Below, piece after piece: positions 1 through 9,225 of a stretch of 64,000 nt of DNA (positions within the stretch are counted from its first letter, which is position 1; every line of letters starts with the position of its first letter). Under the pieces are notes generated by a model, which did not search any database, had not been told where the DNA came from, and saw nothing but the letters and a program-made list of their open reading frames with translations. Origin of the DNA: Clostridiales bacterium (GTDB lineage: Bacteria; Bacillota; Clostridia; Christensenellales; Borkfalkiaceae); assembly GCA_015069465.1 (NCBI GenBank), contig SVIO01000004.1, positions 62,001 to 126,000 of the forward strand, in the 5' to 3' direction. A program made the translations under genes and the position numbers.

Positions 1-2
1 AC

Positions 3-86
3 CTAGTAGAAAAGGTTGATATCGAGAAAAAGCAATTTATAGTTTTAGACAAGCGTTTAAGTGAGGTTTCTTGCTATGAAAATTGA
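3..86 (+). CDS. rimM: Ribosome maturation factor RimM, C-terminal end (partial)
   Basis: An open frame enters from the left edge and ends at TGA 84-86. It encodes about 27 residues beginning [19 protein letters not shown], which resembles the end of the PRC-barrel domain of RimM, the 30S maturation factor that binds S19. Position directly before trmD, with an 11-nt overlap into its start, is the normal rimM-trmD arrangement and is the main support. Only the last strand and tail are present, so identity rests on context plus a short match. Confidence 0.7.
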   Translation, partial: LVEKVDIEKKQFIVLDKRLSEVSCYEN

Positions 87-741
87 CATTTTAACGCTAT
101 TTCCAGAGATGTTTGCGCCACTTAAAACAAGCATAATAGGTAGGGCTGTCGATGGTGGAAAACTTGATATAAATATCGTTGATATTAGAGATTACACGCT
201 TGATAAACACAACAAGTGCGATGACACGCCGTTTGGTGGTGGGGCAGGCATGGTTATGATGGCTCAGCCTATTGCAAGCGCAATAGAAGCCGTTGACCCT
301 GAGCATACTGCAAGGCGTATTTTTTTATCACCAAGGGGCAGAACATTTAACCAAAAAATAGTGTTAGAATACGCTAAGAAAGAGCATTTGCTTTTTCTTT
401 GTGGTCATTATGAAGGTGTTGACCAAAGGGTTATTGACCTTTATATCGATGAAGAATTATCTATTGGCGACTTTGTTTTAACAGGTGGCGAAATTCCTGC
501 AATGGCAGTTGTTGATGCCGTTGCAAGGTATGTTGATGGGGTTATAAGTGCCGATTCGCTTGACCAAGAAAGTTTTGCTAGTGGAATGCTCGAATACCCA
601 CAATATACACGCCCACAAGAGTTTAAGGGCTTAAAAGTTCCAGAAGTATTAACGAGTGGTCACCACGCAAAAATAGAAGAGTGGAGAAAACAAAAATCTT
701 TAGAGATTACCCTAAAAAATCGCCCAGATTTAATTAAGTAG
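76..741 (+). CDS. trmD: tRNA (guanine-N1-)-methyltransferase TrmD
   Basis: TrmD methylates G37 at N1 in tRNAs reading CNN codons, using S-adenosylmethionine, and prevents +1 frameshifting. The protein starts [13 protein letters not shown] and carries the trefoil-knot SAM-binding segments [12 protein letters not shown] and [13 protein letters not shown], both hallmarks of the SpoU-TrmD fold. I choose ATG 76, giving 221 residues, over the in-frame GTG at 61, because homologues begin at MKID and a GAGG lies nine bases upstream. At 221 residues it is slightly shorter than the usual 240 or so, mainly at the C-terminus. It overlaps the end of rimM and is followed closely by rbgA, so co-transcription is likely. 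Confidence 0.96.
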   Translation: MKIDILTLFPEMFAPLKTSIIGRAVDGGKLDINIVDIRDYTLDKHNKCDDTPFGGGAGMVMMAQPIASAIEAVDPEHTARRIFLSPRGRTFNQKIVLEYAKKEHLLFLCGHYEGVDQRVIDLYIDEELSIGDFVLTGGEIPAMAVVDAVARYVDGVISADSLDQESFASGMLEYPQYTRPQEFKGLKVPEVLTSGHHAKIEEWRKQKSLEITLKNRPDLIK

Positions 742-749
742 GAGAAAAG

Positions 750-1583
750 ATGAAGCATTTACAATGGTTTCCAGGTCATATGACGGCAGCAATGCGTATG
801 ATGGAAGAAAACTTAAAAGCAGTAGATGGGGTTATGATAGTTCTTGATGCAAGAGCGCCAAGGGCATCGCTTAACTCTAAGTTAGACAAACTTTTTATAA
901 ACAAAAAAGTTTTATACGTGCTTAATAAATGTGACCTTATTGAAAGCAATGACATAAAGAGAACTATAGCCGAGTTTTCGGAAGAAAATAAAGAAGTTAT
1001 AGCAGTTAGCGCAATGGATAAAAGGGCCGTTGATTTGCTTTATAACAAGATTTTTTCTTTGCTCAAAGAAAAACTTGATAACAACAAAAGAAAGGGTGTA
1101 TTTAAGCCTATTAGAATAATGGTCGCAGGCATTCCTAACACGGGAAAGTCAACTATTATAAACGCACTTTGTGGTGGCAAAAAAACCATTACAGGCAACA
1201 AGGCAGGCGTTACAAAAGGTAAGCAGTGGGTAAGGCTAAGAGAACTTGAATTATTAGATACACCTGGTACTATGCCCCCTGCGTTTGACAACCAAGTTCT
1301 TGCAAAACACCTTGCTTATATCGGCAGTATGAACGATGCAAATATTGATTTTAACGACCTTGCTTATGAACTTTTAAACGAACTAAAGGATAGATACCCA
1401 GACTTACTAAAAAACAAGTATGGAATTGATGATTTAAGTGTTGAAACGCTTGAAATTTTTAATGCAATTTGTACTCGCCGTGGCTTTTTAAGAAAGGGCG
1501 CTGAATATGACTATGAACGCTGTGCAACGGCTATTATTGATGACTTTAGAAAGGGGAGAATAGGTAAAATTATTCTCGATTGA
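750..1583 (+). CDS. rbgA: Ribosome biogenesis GTPase RbgA (YlqF)
   Basis: RbgA is a circularly permuted GTPase needed for late 50S assembly in Firmicutes. The permuted order is visible: the G4 motif NKCD comes first (about residues 59-62), then the Walker A-like G1 GIPNTGKS (about 128-135), then G3 DTPG. The N-terminus MKHLQWFPGHMTAA is the family's conserved opening, WFPGHM. The C-terminal helical domain (about residues 180-277) follows. Length 277 is normal. It sits eight bases after trmD and one base before rnhB in a tight operon, the neighbour set found in Bacillus and Clostridia, although rplS has moved downstream here. Confidence 0.95.
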   Translation: MKHLQWFPGHMTAAMRMMEENLKAVDGVMIVLDARAPRASLNSKLDKLFINKKVLYVLNKCDLIESNDIKRTIAEFSEENKEVIAVSAMDKRAVDLLYNKIFSLLKEKLDNNKRKGVFKPIRIMVAGIPNTGKSTIINALCGGKKTITGNKAGVTKGKQWVRLRELELLDTPGTMPPAFDNQVLAKHLAYIGSMNDANIDFNDLAYELLNELKDRYPDLLKNKYGIDDLSVETLEIFNAICTRRGFLRKGAEYDYERCATAIIDDFRKGRIGKIILD

Positions 1584-1584
1584 T

Positions 1585-2196
1585 ATGGATAATCTTATTT
1601 ACGAAAGAAAACATTTAAGTGAAGGAAAAAAATATATTGCAGGCGTAGATGAAGTGGGTAGAGGTCCACTTGCAGGGCCTGTCGTTTGCGCATCGGTAAT
1701 AATGCCTTTAGATGATATAATCGAAGGGGTGACCGACAGCAAAAAACTATCTGAAAAAAAGAGAGAAAAACTTTATCCTTTAATAAAGGAAAAGGCTATT
1801 TGCTATTCTATTCAAGAGATATCCCAAGAAGAAATAGATGAGATAAATATACTTAACGCTGTGAAAAAATGTATGGTAAAAGCAGTTGAAAATTTGAGTG
1901 TTAAGCCAGATATAACGCTCGTTGACGGCAATGATACAGGCTTAAAAATCAACGCTGAGTACATAGTTAAGGGCGACTTAAATAGTTATACTATAGGCTG
2001 TGCATCGATTTTAGCAAAGGTGTATAGGGATAACTTAATGAAAGAGTACGCCAAAGAATATCCAGAATATGGCTTTGAAGTGCATAAGGGGTATGGCACG
2101 AAAGCGCATATAGAAAAAATTAAGGAGATAGGACCTTGCAAATTGCACAGAAGAACTTTTATAAAAAACTTTTGGGTAGAGCCGGAGAAAAATTAG
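1585..2196 (+). CDS. rnhB: Ribonuclease HII
   Basis: RNase HII cuts the RNA strand of RNA-DNA hybrids and starts ribonucleotide excision repair. The sequence shows the catalytic opening GVDEVGRGPLAGPVV (DEVGRG, first Asp-Glu pair), the TDSKKLS segment, a third acidic residue in TLVDGND, and the SILAKVYRD segment carrying the last acidic residue. Length 203 is typical for the short form without an extra N-terminal domain. The start is one base after the rbgA stop. The end overlaps the next gene, yraN, by 61 bases in another frame. Confidence 0.96.
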   Translation: MDNLIYERKHLSEGKKYIAGVDEVGRGPLAGPVVCASVIMPLDDIIEGVTDSKKLSEKKREKLYPLIKEKAICYSIQEISQEEIDEINILNAVKKCMVKAVENLSVKPDITLVDGNDTGLKINAEYIVKGDLNSYTIGCASILAKVYRDNLMKEYAKEYPEYGFEVHKGYGTKAHIEKIKEIGPCKLHRRTFIKNFWVEPEKN

Positions 2197-2501
2197 CAGT
2201 AGATTTTTTAAAGAAAAAAGGTTTTAAGATATTAAAAACAAACTATAAAACGGTTGTTGGCGAAATAGATATTATCGCACAAGATAAAGAGTATATTGTG
2301 TTTATTGAAGTTAAGACTAGGTCTAGCGATAATTATGGTTTGCCAAGAGAAGCAGTTGATAGAAAAAAACAAGAAAAATATTATAAAACTGCCACATTTT
2401 ATCTTCAAAAAGAGAAGAAAACCGATGCTAATTGTAGGTTTGATGTGGTAGAAATAGAAAATGGACAAATAAATCATATTTTTAATGCATTTGGGGTGTA
2501 A
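2136..2501 (+). CDS. yraN: YraN/UPF0102 family endonuclease-like protein
   Basis: UPF0102 proteins are small restriction-endonuclease-like fold proteins of unsettled function, often beside rnhB. Here the core GRAGEKLAVDFLKKKG...VVGEIDIIAQD..IVFIEVKTRS holds the conserved GE(I)DI(I)A and FVEVK-type catalytic residues of the PD-(D/E)XK fold. The start is TTG 2136, supported by AAGGAG at 2122-2127 with an eight-base spacer; this places the first 61 bases inside the end of rnhB. An alternative later start would cut into the conserved GRxGE segment. Length 121 is normal. A promoter for rplS follows the stop almost at once. Confidence 0.9.
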   Translation: MQIAQKNFYKKLLGRAGEKLAVDFLKKKGFKILKTNYKTVVGEIDIIAQDKEYIVFIEVKTRSSDNYGLPREAVDRKKQEKYYKTATFYLQKEKKTDANCRFDVVEIENGQINHIFNAFGV

Positions 2502-2506
2502 AACGC

Positions 2507-2535
2507 TTGCAATTAAAATAAAAATGTGATATTAT
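2507..2535 (+). promoter_or_regulatory. Promoter of rplS
   Basis: TTGCAA at 2507-2512, a 17-base spacer, and TATTAT at 2530-2535, with TGA just before the -10 (extended -10 like). It lies immediately after the yraN stop and gives rplS its own transcript. Confidence 0.75.
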
Positions 2536-2539
2536 ATTA

Positions 2540-2600
2540 AACGCTTTGAGCGTTCCTCTTGCAAAAAAGTTGACAATGAACGCTAATAAATTGGAGGTAA
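2540..2600 (+). promoter_or_regulatory. Candidate L19 autoregulatory mRNA leader
   Basis: The short leader before rplS holds AACGCT (2540-2545), AGCGTT (2549-2554) and a second AACGCT (2579-2584). The middle copy can pair with either outer copy: a tight hairpin with a three-base TTG loop, or a larger stem closing just upstream of the ribosome binding site at about 2594-2599. Ribosomal protein leaders controlling rplS are known in Firmicutes; I cannot confirm a match to that family by eye, so this is inference from pairing and position. Confidence 0.4.
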
Positions 2601-2606
2601 AAGCAA

Positions 2607-2954
2607 ATGAACGGCATTATTGATGCAATCAATCAAGAAAACTTAAAAAGCACAATTCCACAATTTAATGTTGGCGACACTGTTAAGGTAATGGTAAAGG
2701 TTATTGAAGGTGACAGAGAAAGATTACAAGCCTTCGAAGGTATCGTTATCGCAAGAAAACACGGTGGTATCAGCGAAACTTTCACAGTTAGAAGACTTTC
2801 TTTCGGTGTAGGCGTTGAAAAGACATTCCCTATCCACTCGCCAAAGGTTGCAGACATACAAGTTGTAAGACACGGCAAGGTTCGTCGTGCAAAACTCTAC
2901 TACTTGCGTGCTAGAACAGGAAAGGCTGCAAAAGTTAAAGAAATTAAGAGATAA
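2607..2954 (+). CDS. rplS: 50S ribosomal protein L19
   Basis: L19 sits at the 30S-50S interface. The protein shows the family landmarks [32 protein letters not shown], and the C-terminal [23 protein letters not shown] cut short here for length. Length 115 is standard. A TTGGAGG site lies upstream at about 2593-2599. It has its own promoter and rho-independent terminator, so it is a single-gene unit. In most Firmicutes rplS follows trmD directly; here three genes (rbgA, rnhB, yraN) intervene. Confidence 0.98.
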   Translation: MNGIIDAINQENLKSTIPQFNVGDTVKVMVKVIEGDRERLQAFEGIVIARKHGGISETFTVRRLSFGVGVEKTFPIHSPKVADIQVVRHGKVRRAKLYYLRARTGKAAKVKEIKR

Positions 2955-2972
2955 TTTACTTAAAAGAAAAAT

Positions 2973-3006
2973 GAACTTGTCTAAAAGATGGCAAGTTCTT
3001 TTTTTT
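2973..3006 (+). terminator. Rho-independent terminator of rplS
   Basis: Inverted repeat GAACTTG (2973-2979) and CAAGTTC (2992-2998) followed by a run of eight T. Confidence 0.9.
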
Positions 3007-3083
3007 ATACTTTTTTGACCAGTGTTTAATAATAAAAAAGTAGTAAAATGCTTATTAAAAATTTAATTTCCCTATATAATATG

Positions 3084-3112
3084 TTTACTTTTAAAATAAA
3101 ATATTATATAAT
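3084..3112 (+). promoter_or_regulatory. Promoter of the comM-dprA-topA-trmFO-hslVU cluster
   Basis: TTTACT at 3084-3089, a 17-base spacer and TATAAT at 3107-3112, 47 bases upstream of comM. Very AT-rich surroundings lower certainty. Confidence 0.55.
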
Positions 3113-3159
3113 AATATAATAATGAGCGAGTTTTGGCTTTTTTTAAGGGGATAAAGTAA

Positions 3160-4671
3160 ATGATTGCAAAAGTTAATGGGTTTGCGCTTATCGGCTTAGA
3201 TGGTGTTTCCATTGAAGTTGAAGTGGATATAAATAACGGACTTCCTGCATTTGATATTGTGGGGCTTGCAGATACTGCCGTTAAAGAATCAAAAGAGCGT
3301 GTTCGTTCTGCCATTAAAAATAGTGGCAGAAATATACCGATAAAACATATAACCGTTAACCTTGCACCTGCTGATGTAAAAAAGGAAGGCTCATCGCTTG
3401 ACCTTGCAATTGCGATAGGACTACTTAAATCTAGTGGTCAACTTGAAGCCGACACAAATGGTATTATCTTTTTGGGCGAACTTTCACTTGATGGAAGTGT
3501 AAGAAGGGTAAACGGAGTGTTGCCAACCTTAATCTCGGCGTTAAATCTAGGTTATAAAAAATTCATTATCCCAAAAGGCAATGAAAACGAAGCATCTTTC
3601 GTGCAAGATATAGATGTTGTTGCAGTTGAAAGTTTAAAGCAAGCAATAGACCATCTTTCAGGTTTATCAATCATTGAGCCTATAAAAAAGCATGACTTTA
3701 AGGCACAAGAATCAAAAAATGTTTACCATAGCGACCTAGCATTAGTAAAAGGTCAAACGGTTGCAAAAAGGGCACTAGAAGTTGCTGTGTCTGGTGGACA
3801 TAACTTGCTTTTAGTTGGTGCACCGGGAACGGGCAAAACAATGCTTGCAAAATGTATTCCTACAATTATGCCAGATATGACTTTTGGCGAAGCACTAGAA
3901 ACAACCAAAATTCACTCGGTTGCAGGAATACTTAAAGATAGCGATGGAATAGTTTTAACTAGGCCGTTTAGAAGTCCACACCACACAGCCACAACGGTTG
4001 CGCTTGCAGGTGGTGGCTCGCACGTAAAACCGGGCGAAATTTCACTTGCGCATAACGGAGTGTTGTTTCTCGATGAAATGCCAGAATACACTCGTTCTAG
4101 TTTAGAAGTTTTGCGCCAACCACTTGAAGATGGCAATATCACAGTTTCAAGGGCTTCAGGAACGGTAAACTTTCCAGCAAACTTTATGCTATGTGGAAGC
4201 ATGAACCCTTGTCCTTGTGGAAATTATGGTTCATCAGAAAAAGTTTGCACTTGTTCGCCATCACAAATAGCAAAGTATAAATCTAAAATTTCAGGCCCAC
4301 TACTTGATAGAATTGATATTCAAGTAGAAGTCGATGAAGTTAAATACGCAGAACTAACTGAAGAAAAACAAAGCGAGAGTTCTAAAACAGTTAAAAACAG
4401 GGTAAATAGAACTAGGGCTATTCAAAAAAATAGATTTTTAAGTGATGGCATTTTAACAAACAGCGATATGGGCGAAAGGCATATTCAAAAATATTGCAAA
4501 CTTTCTAAAGAGTGTGAAGATATTTTAAGAAAGGCTTATGAAACCTTGCACCTATCTCCAAGAGCAAGGAGTAGGATAATAAAGGTTGCAAGAACTATTG
4601 CCGATATGGAACTTTATGAACAAATTATGCCAGCGCACATCTTAGAAGCAATTAGTTATAGACATACCTGA
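3160..4671 (+). CDS. comM: YifB/ComM family AAA+ ATPase (Mg-chelatase-like)
   Basis: ComM is a hexameric helicase promoting branch migration of incoming single-stranded DNA during natural transformation; the wider YifB family is common even in bacteria not known to transform. Seen here: an N-terminal Lon-S5-like domain (ADVKKEGSSLDLAIAIG), Walker A GAPGTGKT near residue 225, Walker B VLFLDEMPE near 305, and a cysteine-rich segment CPCGNYGSSEKVCTC near 350 typical of the family. Length 503 is normal. The downstream neighbour is dprA, three bases away, which fits a shared role in handling single-stranded DNA. Confidence 0.93.
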   Translation: MIAKVNGFALIGLDGVSIEVEVDINNGLPAFDIVGLADTAVKESKERVRSAIKNSGRNIPIKHITVNLAPADVKKEGSSLDLAIAIGLLKSSGQLEADTNGIIFLGELSLDGSVRRVNGVLPTLISALNLGYKKFIIPKGNENEASFVQDIDVVAVESLKQAIDHLSGLSIIEPIKKHDFKAQESKNVYHSDLALVKGQTVAKRALEVAVSGGHNLLLVGAPGTGKTMLAKCIPTIMPDMTFGEALETTKIHSVAGILKDSDGIVLTRPFRSPHHTATTVALAGGGSHVKPGEISLAHNGVLFLDEMPEYTRSSLEVLRQPLEDGNITVSRASGTVNFPANFMLCGSMNPCPCGNYGSSEKVCTCSPSQIAKYKSKISGPLLDRIDIQVEVDEVKYAELTEEKQSESSKTVKNRVNRTRAIQKNRFLSDGILTNSDMGERHIQKYCKLSKECEDILRKAYETLHLSPRARSRIIKVARTIADMELYEQIMPAHILEAISYRHT

Positions 4672-4673
4672 TT

Positions 4674-5765
4674 ATGATGAAATATACAAAAGAAGAACTC
4701 AGTTTAATATGGCTTGATAGTTTTGTTGGTCTAGAGTATAAACATAAAATTCAAATTTATGAGTACTTAACTAAAAGCCAAAAAATTAGCGATGGGCTTA
4801 TGCTCGCAAAGGACTATATCGTAAAAAGTGTTGGCGAAAATGAGTTTAGCACCATGCTTAATTCTGCAAAACAAAGTTATCTAGATTATGTTTTAGATGA
4901 ATTGGGTAGAAGGGAAATTGTTGCCATCACAATTAAGTCTAAAGATTATCCACATAAGTTAAATGATATAGAACTTAAACCTTTGGTTTTATATGCAAAG
5001 GGCAATTTGAAACTTTTGCAAACTAAAACCTTTGCAATCGTAGGAAGCAGAAAAAGTTTGCCACTATCAATTTCCATTGCAAAAGATTATGCAAGCACTT
5101 TATCTAAACATTTCACTTTAGTTACAGGTATTGCAGAAGGCGTTGATAGTGAAGTTATTAAGTCGGCACTCAGCACAACAAAAAATATAATATCGGTTAT
5201 TGCAGGTGGGTTTGATAACATTTATCCAAGCACAAACAAAGACCTTTTTGAAAGGGTGTGTAAGGAAGGGTTAGCGCTCAGCGAACATCCACCAATGATA
5301 ACGCCACGGCCTTATCATTTTCCAATTAGGAATAGAATTATTGCAGGGTTATCAAAAGGCGTCTTAATAGTAAGTGCTGGCAAAAAGAGTGGAACGCTTT
5401 ACACGGCAGAATATGCGTGTGAATATTCAAAAGACTTATTTGCAGTTCCATATAGCGTTGGTGTGGCATCTGGCGAAGGCACAAACGACCTTATTAAGCG
5501 AGGGGCAATACTAACAGACAATGTAAATGATATTTTAGAATTTTACTCGCTTGACAGTAATGATGAATTAGAAGATTTATCGCAAGCAGAAAAGGATATA
5601 TTAAAAGCGCTCTCTAGTGGTGCAACACATATAGAAAAGTTAAGTATGGAACTTAACAAAAGCACATATGAATTGATGGCAACGCTATCGATTTTAGAAA
5701 TAAAAGGCGTGATTGTAAAAAGTGGCAATGTTTACGGCTTAGTTCGTAACTATTCGGAGGATTAA
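4674..5765 (+). CDS. dprA: DNA-processing protein DprA
   Basis: DprA binds incoming single-stranded DNA and loads RecA during transformation. The Rossmann-type core has TFAIVGSRKSLP near residue 121, VTGIAEGVD near 152, and the signature SAGKKSGTLYTAEYACEY near 234. An N-terminal helical region of about 85 residues precedes it, and a C-terminal winged-helix-like region of about 60 residues (LSQAEKDILKALSSG...) follows. Two ATGs stand in tandem at 4674 and 4677; either could serve. The stop is followed directly by topA, as in Bacillus (dprA-topA-trmFO). Confidence 0.94.
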   Translation: MMKYTKEELSLIWLDSFVGLEYKHKIQIYEYLTKSQKISDGLMLAKDYIVKSVGENEFSTMLNSAKQSYLDYVLDELGRREIVAITIKSKDYPHKLNDIELKPLVLYAKGNLKLLQTKTFAIVGSRKSLPLSISIAKDYASTLSKHFTLVTGIAEGVDSEVIKSALSTTKNIISVIAGGFDNIYPSTNKDLFERVCKEGLALSEHPPMITPRPYHFPIRNRIIAGLSKGVLIVSAGKKSGTLYTAEYACEYSKDLFAVPYSVGVASGEGTNDLIKRGAILTDNVNDILEFYSLDSNDELEDLSQAEKDILKALSSGATHIEKLSMELNKSTYELMATLSILEIKGVIVKSGNVYGLVRNYSED

Positions 5766-7931
5766 ATGCAGTTAATAATAGTAGAATCACCACACAAGGC
5801 AAAAACGATTGAGAAATTCTTAAAAGGCGATTATAAAGTTGATGCCTCAAAAGGACACATCAGGGATTTACCTGTAAACTATATGGGTATATCTATTGCC
5901 AATAACTTTGAACCTTTTTATGTTGTTTCGCAAGAAAAAAAGCAAGACATAAAGAGATTAGAAACAATGGCAAAGAAAGCCGATAAAGTATTTCTCGCAA
6001 CCGACCCTGATAGAGAAGGTGAAGCAATATCTTGGCACTTAGCAGAAGTTTTAGGACTTGACATAAACTCTGCAAATAGAATAGAATTTAACGAAATTTC
6101 TGAAAAGGCAGTTAAAAACGCACTTAATAACCCAAGAAAGATTGATATGAATTTGGTAGATGCTCAACAAGCAAGAAGAGTTTTAGATAGACTTGTTGGC
6201 TATAGCATTTCTCCTGCAGCAAGTTCAAGGCTTAACGATAACCTATCGGCTGGCCGTGTTCAATCGGTTGCTCTTAAAATGGTTGTTGATAGAGAAAGAG
6301 AGATAATTGCGTTTAAGCCACAAGAATATTGGAACTTAAAAGCCACTGTTAGCAACAAAGAAGGCTCGGCATTTAAGGTTCTTTTAAAAGAAAAAAACGG
6401 CAAACAGTATAAGCCAGAAAATGCTGAAGAAGCGTTACTTACTGAAAATCAATTAAAAAATAGCAATTTTGTTGTGGCAAACGTAAAGCGCTCGGTTATG
6501 AAAGCGCACGCACCAGCACCATATATCACAAGTACATTGCAACAAGACGGCTCTATTAGGCTTAACTTAACAGCGCCACAAGTTATGCAAGTTGCTCAAA
6601 GGCTTTATGAAGGTGTAGAAACACCTCGTGGCAACATTGCACTTATAACTTATATGAGAACGGACTCAGTTCGTGTTTCAACAGAAGCACAGGCAAGTGC
6701 ATTAGAATATATCAAGGCAAACTATGGCAGTGAATACGTGCCAGCAAAACCAAATAGGTATGTTACTAAAAAAGATGCACAAGATGCACATGAAGCAATT
6801 AGACCTATAGACATAAAGAAGACACCAGAAAGCGTTAAAGACTTATTAGACAAAAATCAATATAGGCTATATAAACTCATTTACGATAGATTTATCGCAT
6901 CGCAAATGAACGAAGCCAAATATGACAGCGTGTCGGTTGACGTTTCAGCCGGCGAATATGGTCTAAAGACAAGTGGCAAAACCTTAATTTTCAAAGGTTA
7001 CACAGTCGTTTATGACGATACTAAAAAAGAAGAAGATGAAGAAAGTGGCAATGCACTTTTACCAGCACTCGATAATGGCGAAGTGCTTGAATTAAAGGCA
7101 ATTTCAAAAGAGCAAAAGTTTACAAAGCCACCAACGAGATATACCGAAGCATCACTTATCAAACATATGGAAGATAAGGGAATAGGCAGACCTTCAACTT
7201 ATGCAACCATTATGGCAAAACTTTCTGACAAAAAGAGAGAGTATGTTAGAAAGGAAAAGAAATATTTAGTTCCAAACGAAATAAGTTATTCACTAATAGA
7301 CTTCTTAGTTAAATACTTTCCAGACATAATGGATATATCATTTACGGCAAAAATGGAAGATGACCTTGATGATATAGGCACAAGTGGAAAAGATTGGCAC
7401 AAACTAATTGCAAACTTTTATAAAAACTTTGAAGAACAACTAAGGGATTCAAAAATTACAGAAGTTATTTGCGAAAAGTGTGGCTCGCCAATGATTATAA
7501 ATAGTGGTAAGTATGGTAACTACTATGCATGCTCTAAATATCCAGAGTGTCAAAACATAAAGGCAGTTAACGAAAAGGTTGTTATTCCAACCGATAAGAT
7601 ATGCGCTAAGTGTGGTGCACCAATGGTGGAAAGGGAAGGCAAGTTTGGTAAATTCCTTGCTTGTTCAAACTACCCAAAATGTAAAAATACAGTAAGCATG
7701 ACCGAAAACGTGGGTATTTGCCCAGATTGTGGCAAGCCAACCAAAAAGATGATGAGCCGTGGTGGAAAGGTGTTCTATGGCTGTTCAGATTTTCCAAAAT
7801 GTAAGTTTATGAGTTGGGATATCCCTACGGGCGAAAAATGTCCAGAATGTGGTCAGTATTTAATAAATGTGGAAGGCAAGATTAAATGCTCTTCTAAAAA
7901 GTGTAAGTATATAAAAGATGCAAAAAGTTAA
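5766..7931 (+). CDS. topA: DNA topoisomerase I (type IA)
   Basis: Topoisomerase I relaxes negative supercoils through a single-strand break. The N-terminal Toprim domain begins MQLIIVESPHKAKTIEKFL and holds ATDPDREGEAISWHL (residues 79-93, metal-binding DxD-type acids). The catalytic tyrosine is Y296 in TYMRTDS. The central GRVQSVALKMV segment is at about 163-173. Four cysteine zinc ribbons of CxxC...C...C type lie at the C-terminus, starting near residues 570, 613, 656 and 694. Length 721 is usual for Firmicutes. It overlaps the next gene, trmFO, by 14 bases. Confidence 0.97.
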   Translation: MQLIIVESPHKAKTIEKFLKGDYKVDASKGHIRDLPVNYMGISIANNFEPFYVVSQEKKQDIKRLETMAKKADKVFLATDPDREGEAISWHLAEVLGLDINSANRIEFNEISEKAVKNALNNPRKIDMNLVDAQQARRVLDRLVGYSISPAASSRLNDNLSAGRVQSVALKMVVDREREIIAFKPQEYWNLKATVSNKEGSAFKVLLKEKNGKQYKPENAEEALLTENQLKNSNFVVANVKRSVMKAHAPAPYITSTLQQDGSIRLNLTAPQVMQVAQRLYEGVETPRGNIALITYMRTDSVRVSTEAQASALEYIKANYGSEYVPAKPNRYVTKKDAQDAHEAIRPIDIKKTPESVKDLLDKNQYRLYKLIYDRFIASQMNEAKYDSVSVDVSAGEYGLKTSGKTLIFKGYTVVYDDTKKEEDEESGNALLPALDNGEVLELKAISKEQKFTKPPTRYTEASLIKHMEDKGIGRPSTYATIMAKLSDKKREYVRKEKKYLVPNEISYSLIDFLVKYFPDIMDISFTAKMEDDLDDIGTSGKDWHKLIANFYKNFEEQLRDSKITEVICEKCGSPMIINSGKYGNYYACSKYPECQNIKAVNEKVVIPTDKICAKCGAPMVEREGKFGKFLACSNYPKCKNTVSMTENVGICPDCGKPTKKMMSRGGKVFYGCSDFPKCKFMSWDIPTGEKCPECGQYLINVEGKIKCSSKKCKYIKDAKS

Positions 7932-9225
7932 AGTAATAGGTGGTGGACTCGCAGGGGCAGAAACAGCATATTTTCTTGCTAAAAAGGGCGTAAAAGTTGA
8001 ACTTTACGACATAAAGCCAAACAAGATGAGTCCAGCACACAAAAGCAATGATTATGGCGAACTTGTGTGTTCAAACTCGCTAAAGAGTAACGATGTTTAT
8101 GGTAACGCTGCAGGGCTACTAAAACAAGAAATGCGAATTTTGGGCTCGCTAGTTATTGAAAGCGCCGATAAAAACAGCGTGCCAGCAGGAAATGCTCTAG
8201 CAGTTGATAGACAAAAGTTTTCTAAATATATAACAGAAAAACTATATGCCGAGCCAAACATAACGCACATCAGCAAAGAGATAGAAGATATCAATTTCGA
8301 TGAATATACCGTTATAGCGACAGGTCCACTAACAACGGACAAACTTAGCCAAAACATTAAAGAAAAAGTTGGTGGCAACTTAAGTTTTTACGATGCTTCA
8401 GCACCAATAGTAGAATTTGATAGTATAGACATGGAAAACGCTTTCTTTGGCGATAGGTATGGTAAAGGAAATGGCGACCATATAAATTGCCCAATGACCA
8501 AAGAAGAATACTTGGCGTTTATGGCTGACCTTGTTAGTGCTGAAAGGGCGTCGCTTCACCAGTTTGAAGATACAAAAGTTTTTGAAGGTTGTATGCCTAT
8601 TGAAATTATGGCAGGTCGTGGCATGGATACGCTTAGGTTCGGTCCACTTAAACCTGTGGGGCTAACCAATCCTAAAACGGGAAGATGGGCATATGCTTGC
8701 TTGCAACTTAGAAAAGAAGATGCAAATGGAACTATGTATAACCTAGTGGGCTTTCAAACAAACCTAACCTTTGGCGCTCAAAAAAGGGTTTTTGCAAATA
8801 TTCCTGCACTAAAAAATGCCGAATATCTTAGGTATGGCGTCATGCACAGAAACACCTTTATCAATTCGCCACAAGCACTCTGTGAAGATTATTCGCTTAG
8901 AGAAAGTAAAAAAACCTATTTTGCAGGTCAAATAACAGGTGTTGAAGGGTATGTTGAAAGTGCAGGTAGTGGACTTATGACGGCAATTTACTTGTACAAT
9001 AAGTTAATGGGAAAAGATGTTAAGCCTATTTCTCAAAACACAGTGCTAGGAAGCCTAGCAAAATATATAACTACTGAAAACAAAGATTTTCAACCAATGA
9101 ACGCAAACTTTGGCATATTGCCACCACTTGATAGAATAGTTAGGGACAAGGCTGAAAGAAAAAGGCTTATGGCTGAGAGAAGTTTAAGGGAAGTAGAAAA
9201 TTTCAAAAAGGAGAACGAGATATGA
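7918..9225 (+). CDS. trmFO: Methylenetetrahydrofolate-tRNA-(uracil-5-)-methyltransferase TrmFO
   Basis: TrmFO makes m5U54 in tRNA with methylenetetrahydrofolate and reduced flavin. The start [20 protein letters not shown] shows the FAD-binding GxGxxG-type fold. Family landmarks [15 protein letters not shown] (near 42-56), CPMTKEEY (near 191), and the second cofactor-site segment [18 protein letters not shown] (near 337-354) are present. Length 435 is standard. The ATG lies inside the end of topA and the stop overlaps the hslV start by four bases (ATGA), so translation is probably coupled. Confidence 0.97.
   Translation: MQKVKVIGGGLAGAETAYFLAKKGVKVELYDIKPNKMSPAHKSNDYGELVCSNSLKSNDVYGNAAGLLKQEMRILGSLVIESADKNSVPAGNALAVDRQKFSKYITEKLYAEPNITHISKEIEDINFDEYTVIATGPLTTDKLSQNIKEKVGGNLSFYDASAPIVEFDSIDMENAFFGDRYGKGNGDHINCPMTKEEYLAFMADLVSAERASLHQFEDTKVFEGCMPIEIMAGRGMDTLRFGPLKPVGLTNPKTGRWAYACLQLRKEDANGTMYNLVGFQTNLTFGAQKRVFANIPALKNAEYLRYGVMHRNTFINSPQALCEDYSLRESKKTYFAGQITGVEGYVESAGSGLMTAIYLYNKLMGKDVKPISQNTVLGSLAKYITTENKDFQPMNANFGILPPLDRIVRDKAERKRLMAERSLREVENFKKENEI

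Noticed and set aside
61..75. Earlier GTG start for trmD at 61
   Set aside because: The five extra residues have no match to the family opening, and the only ribosome site fits ATG 76.
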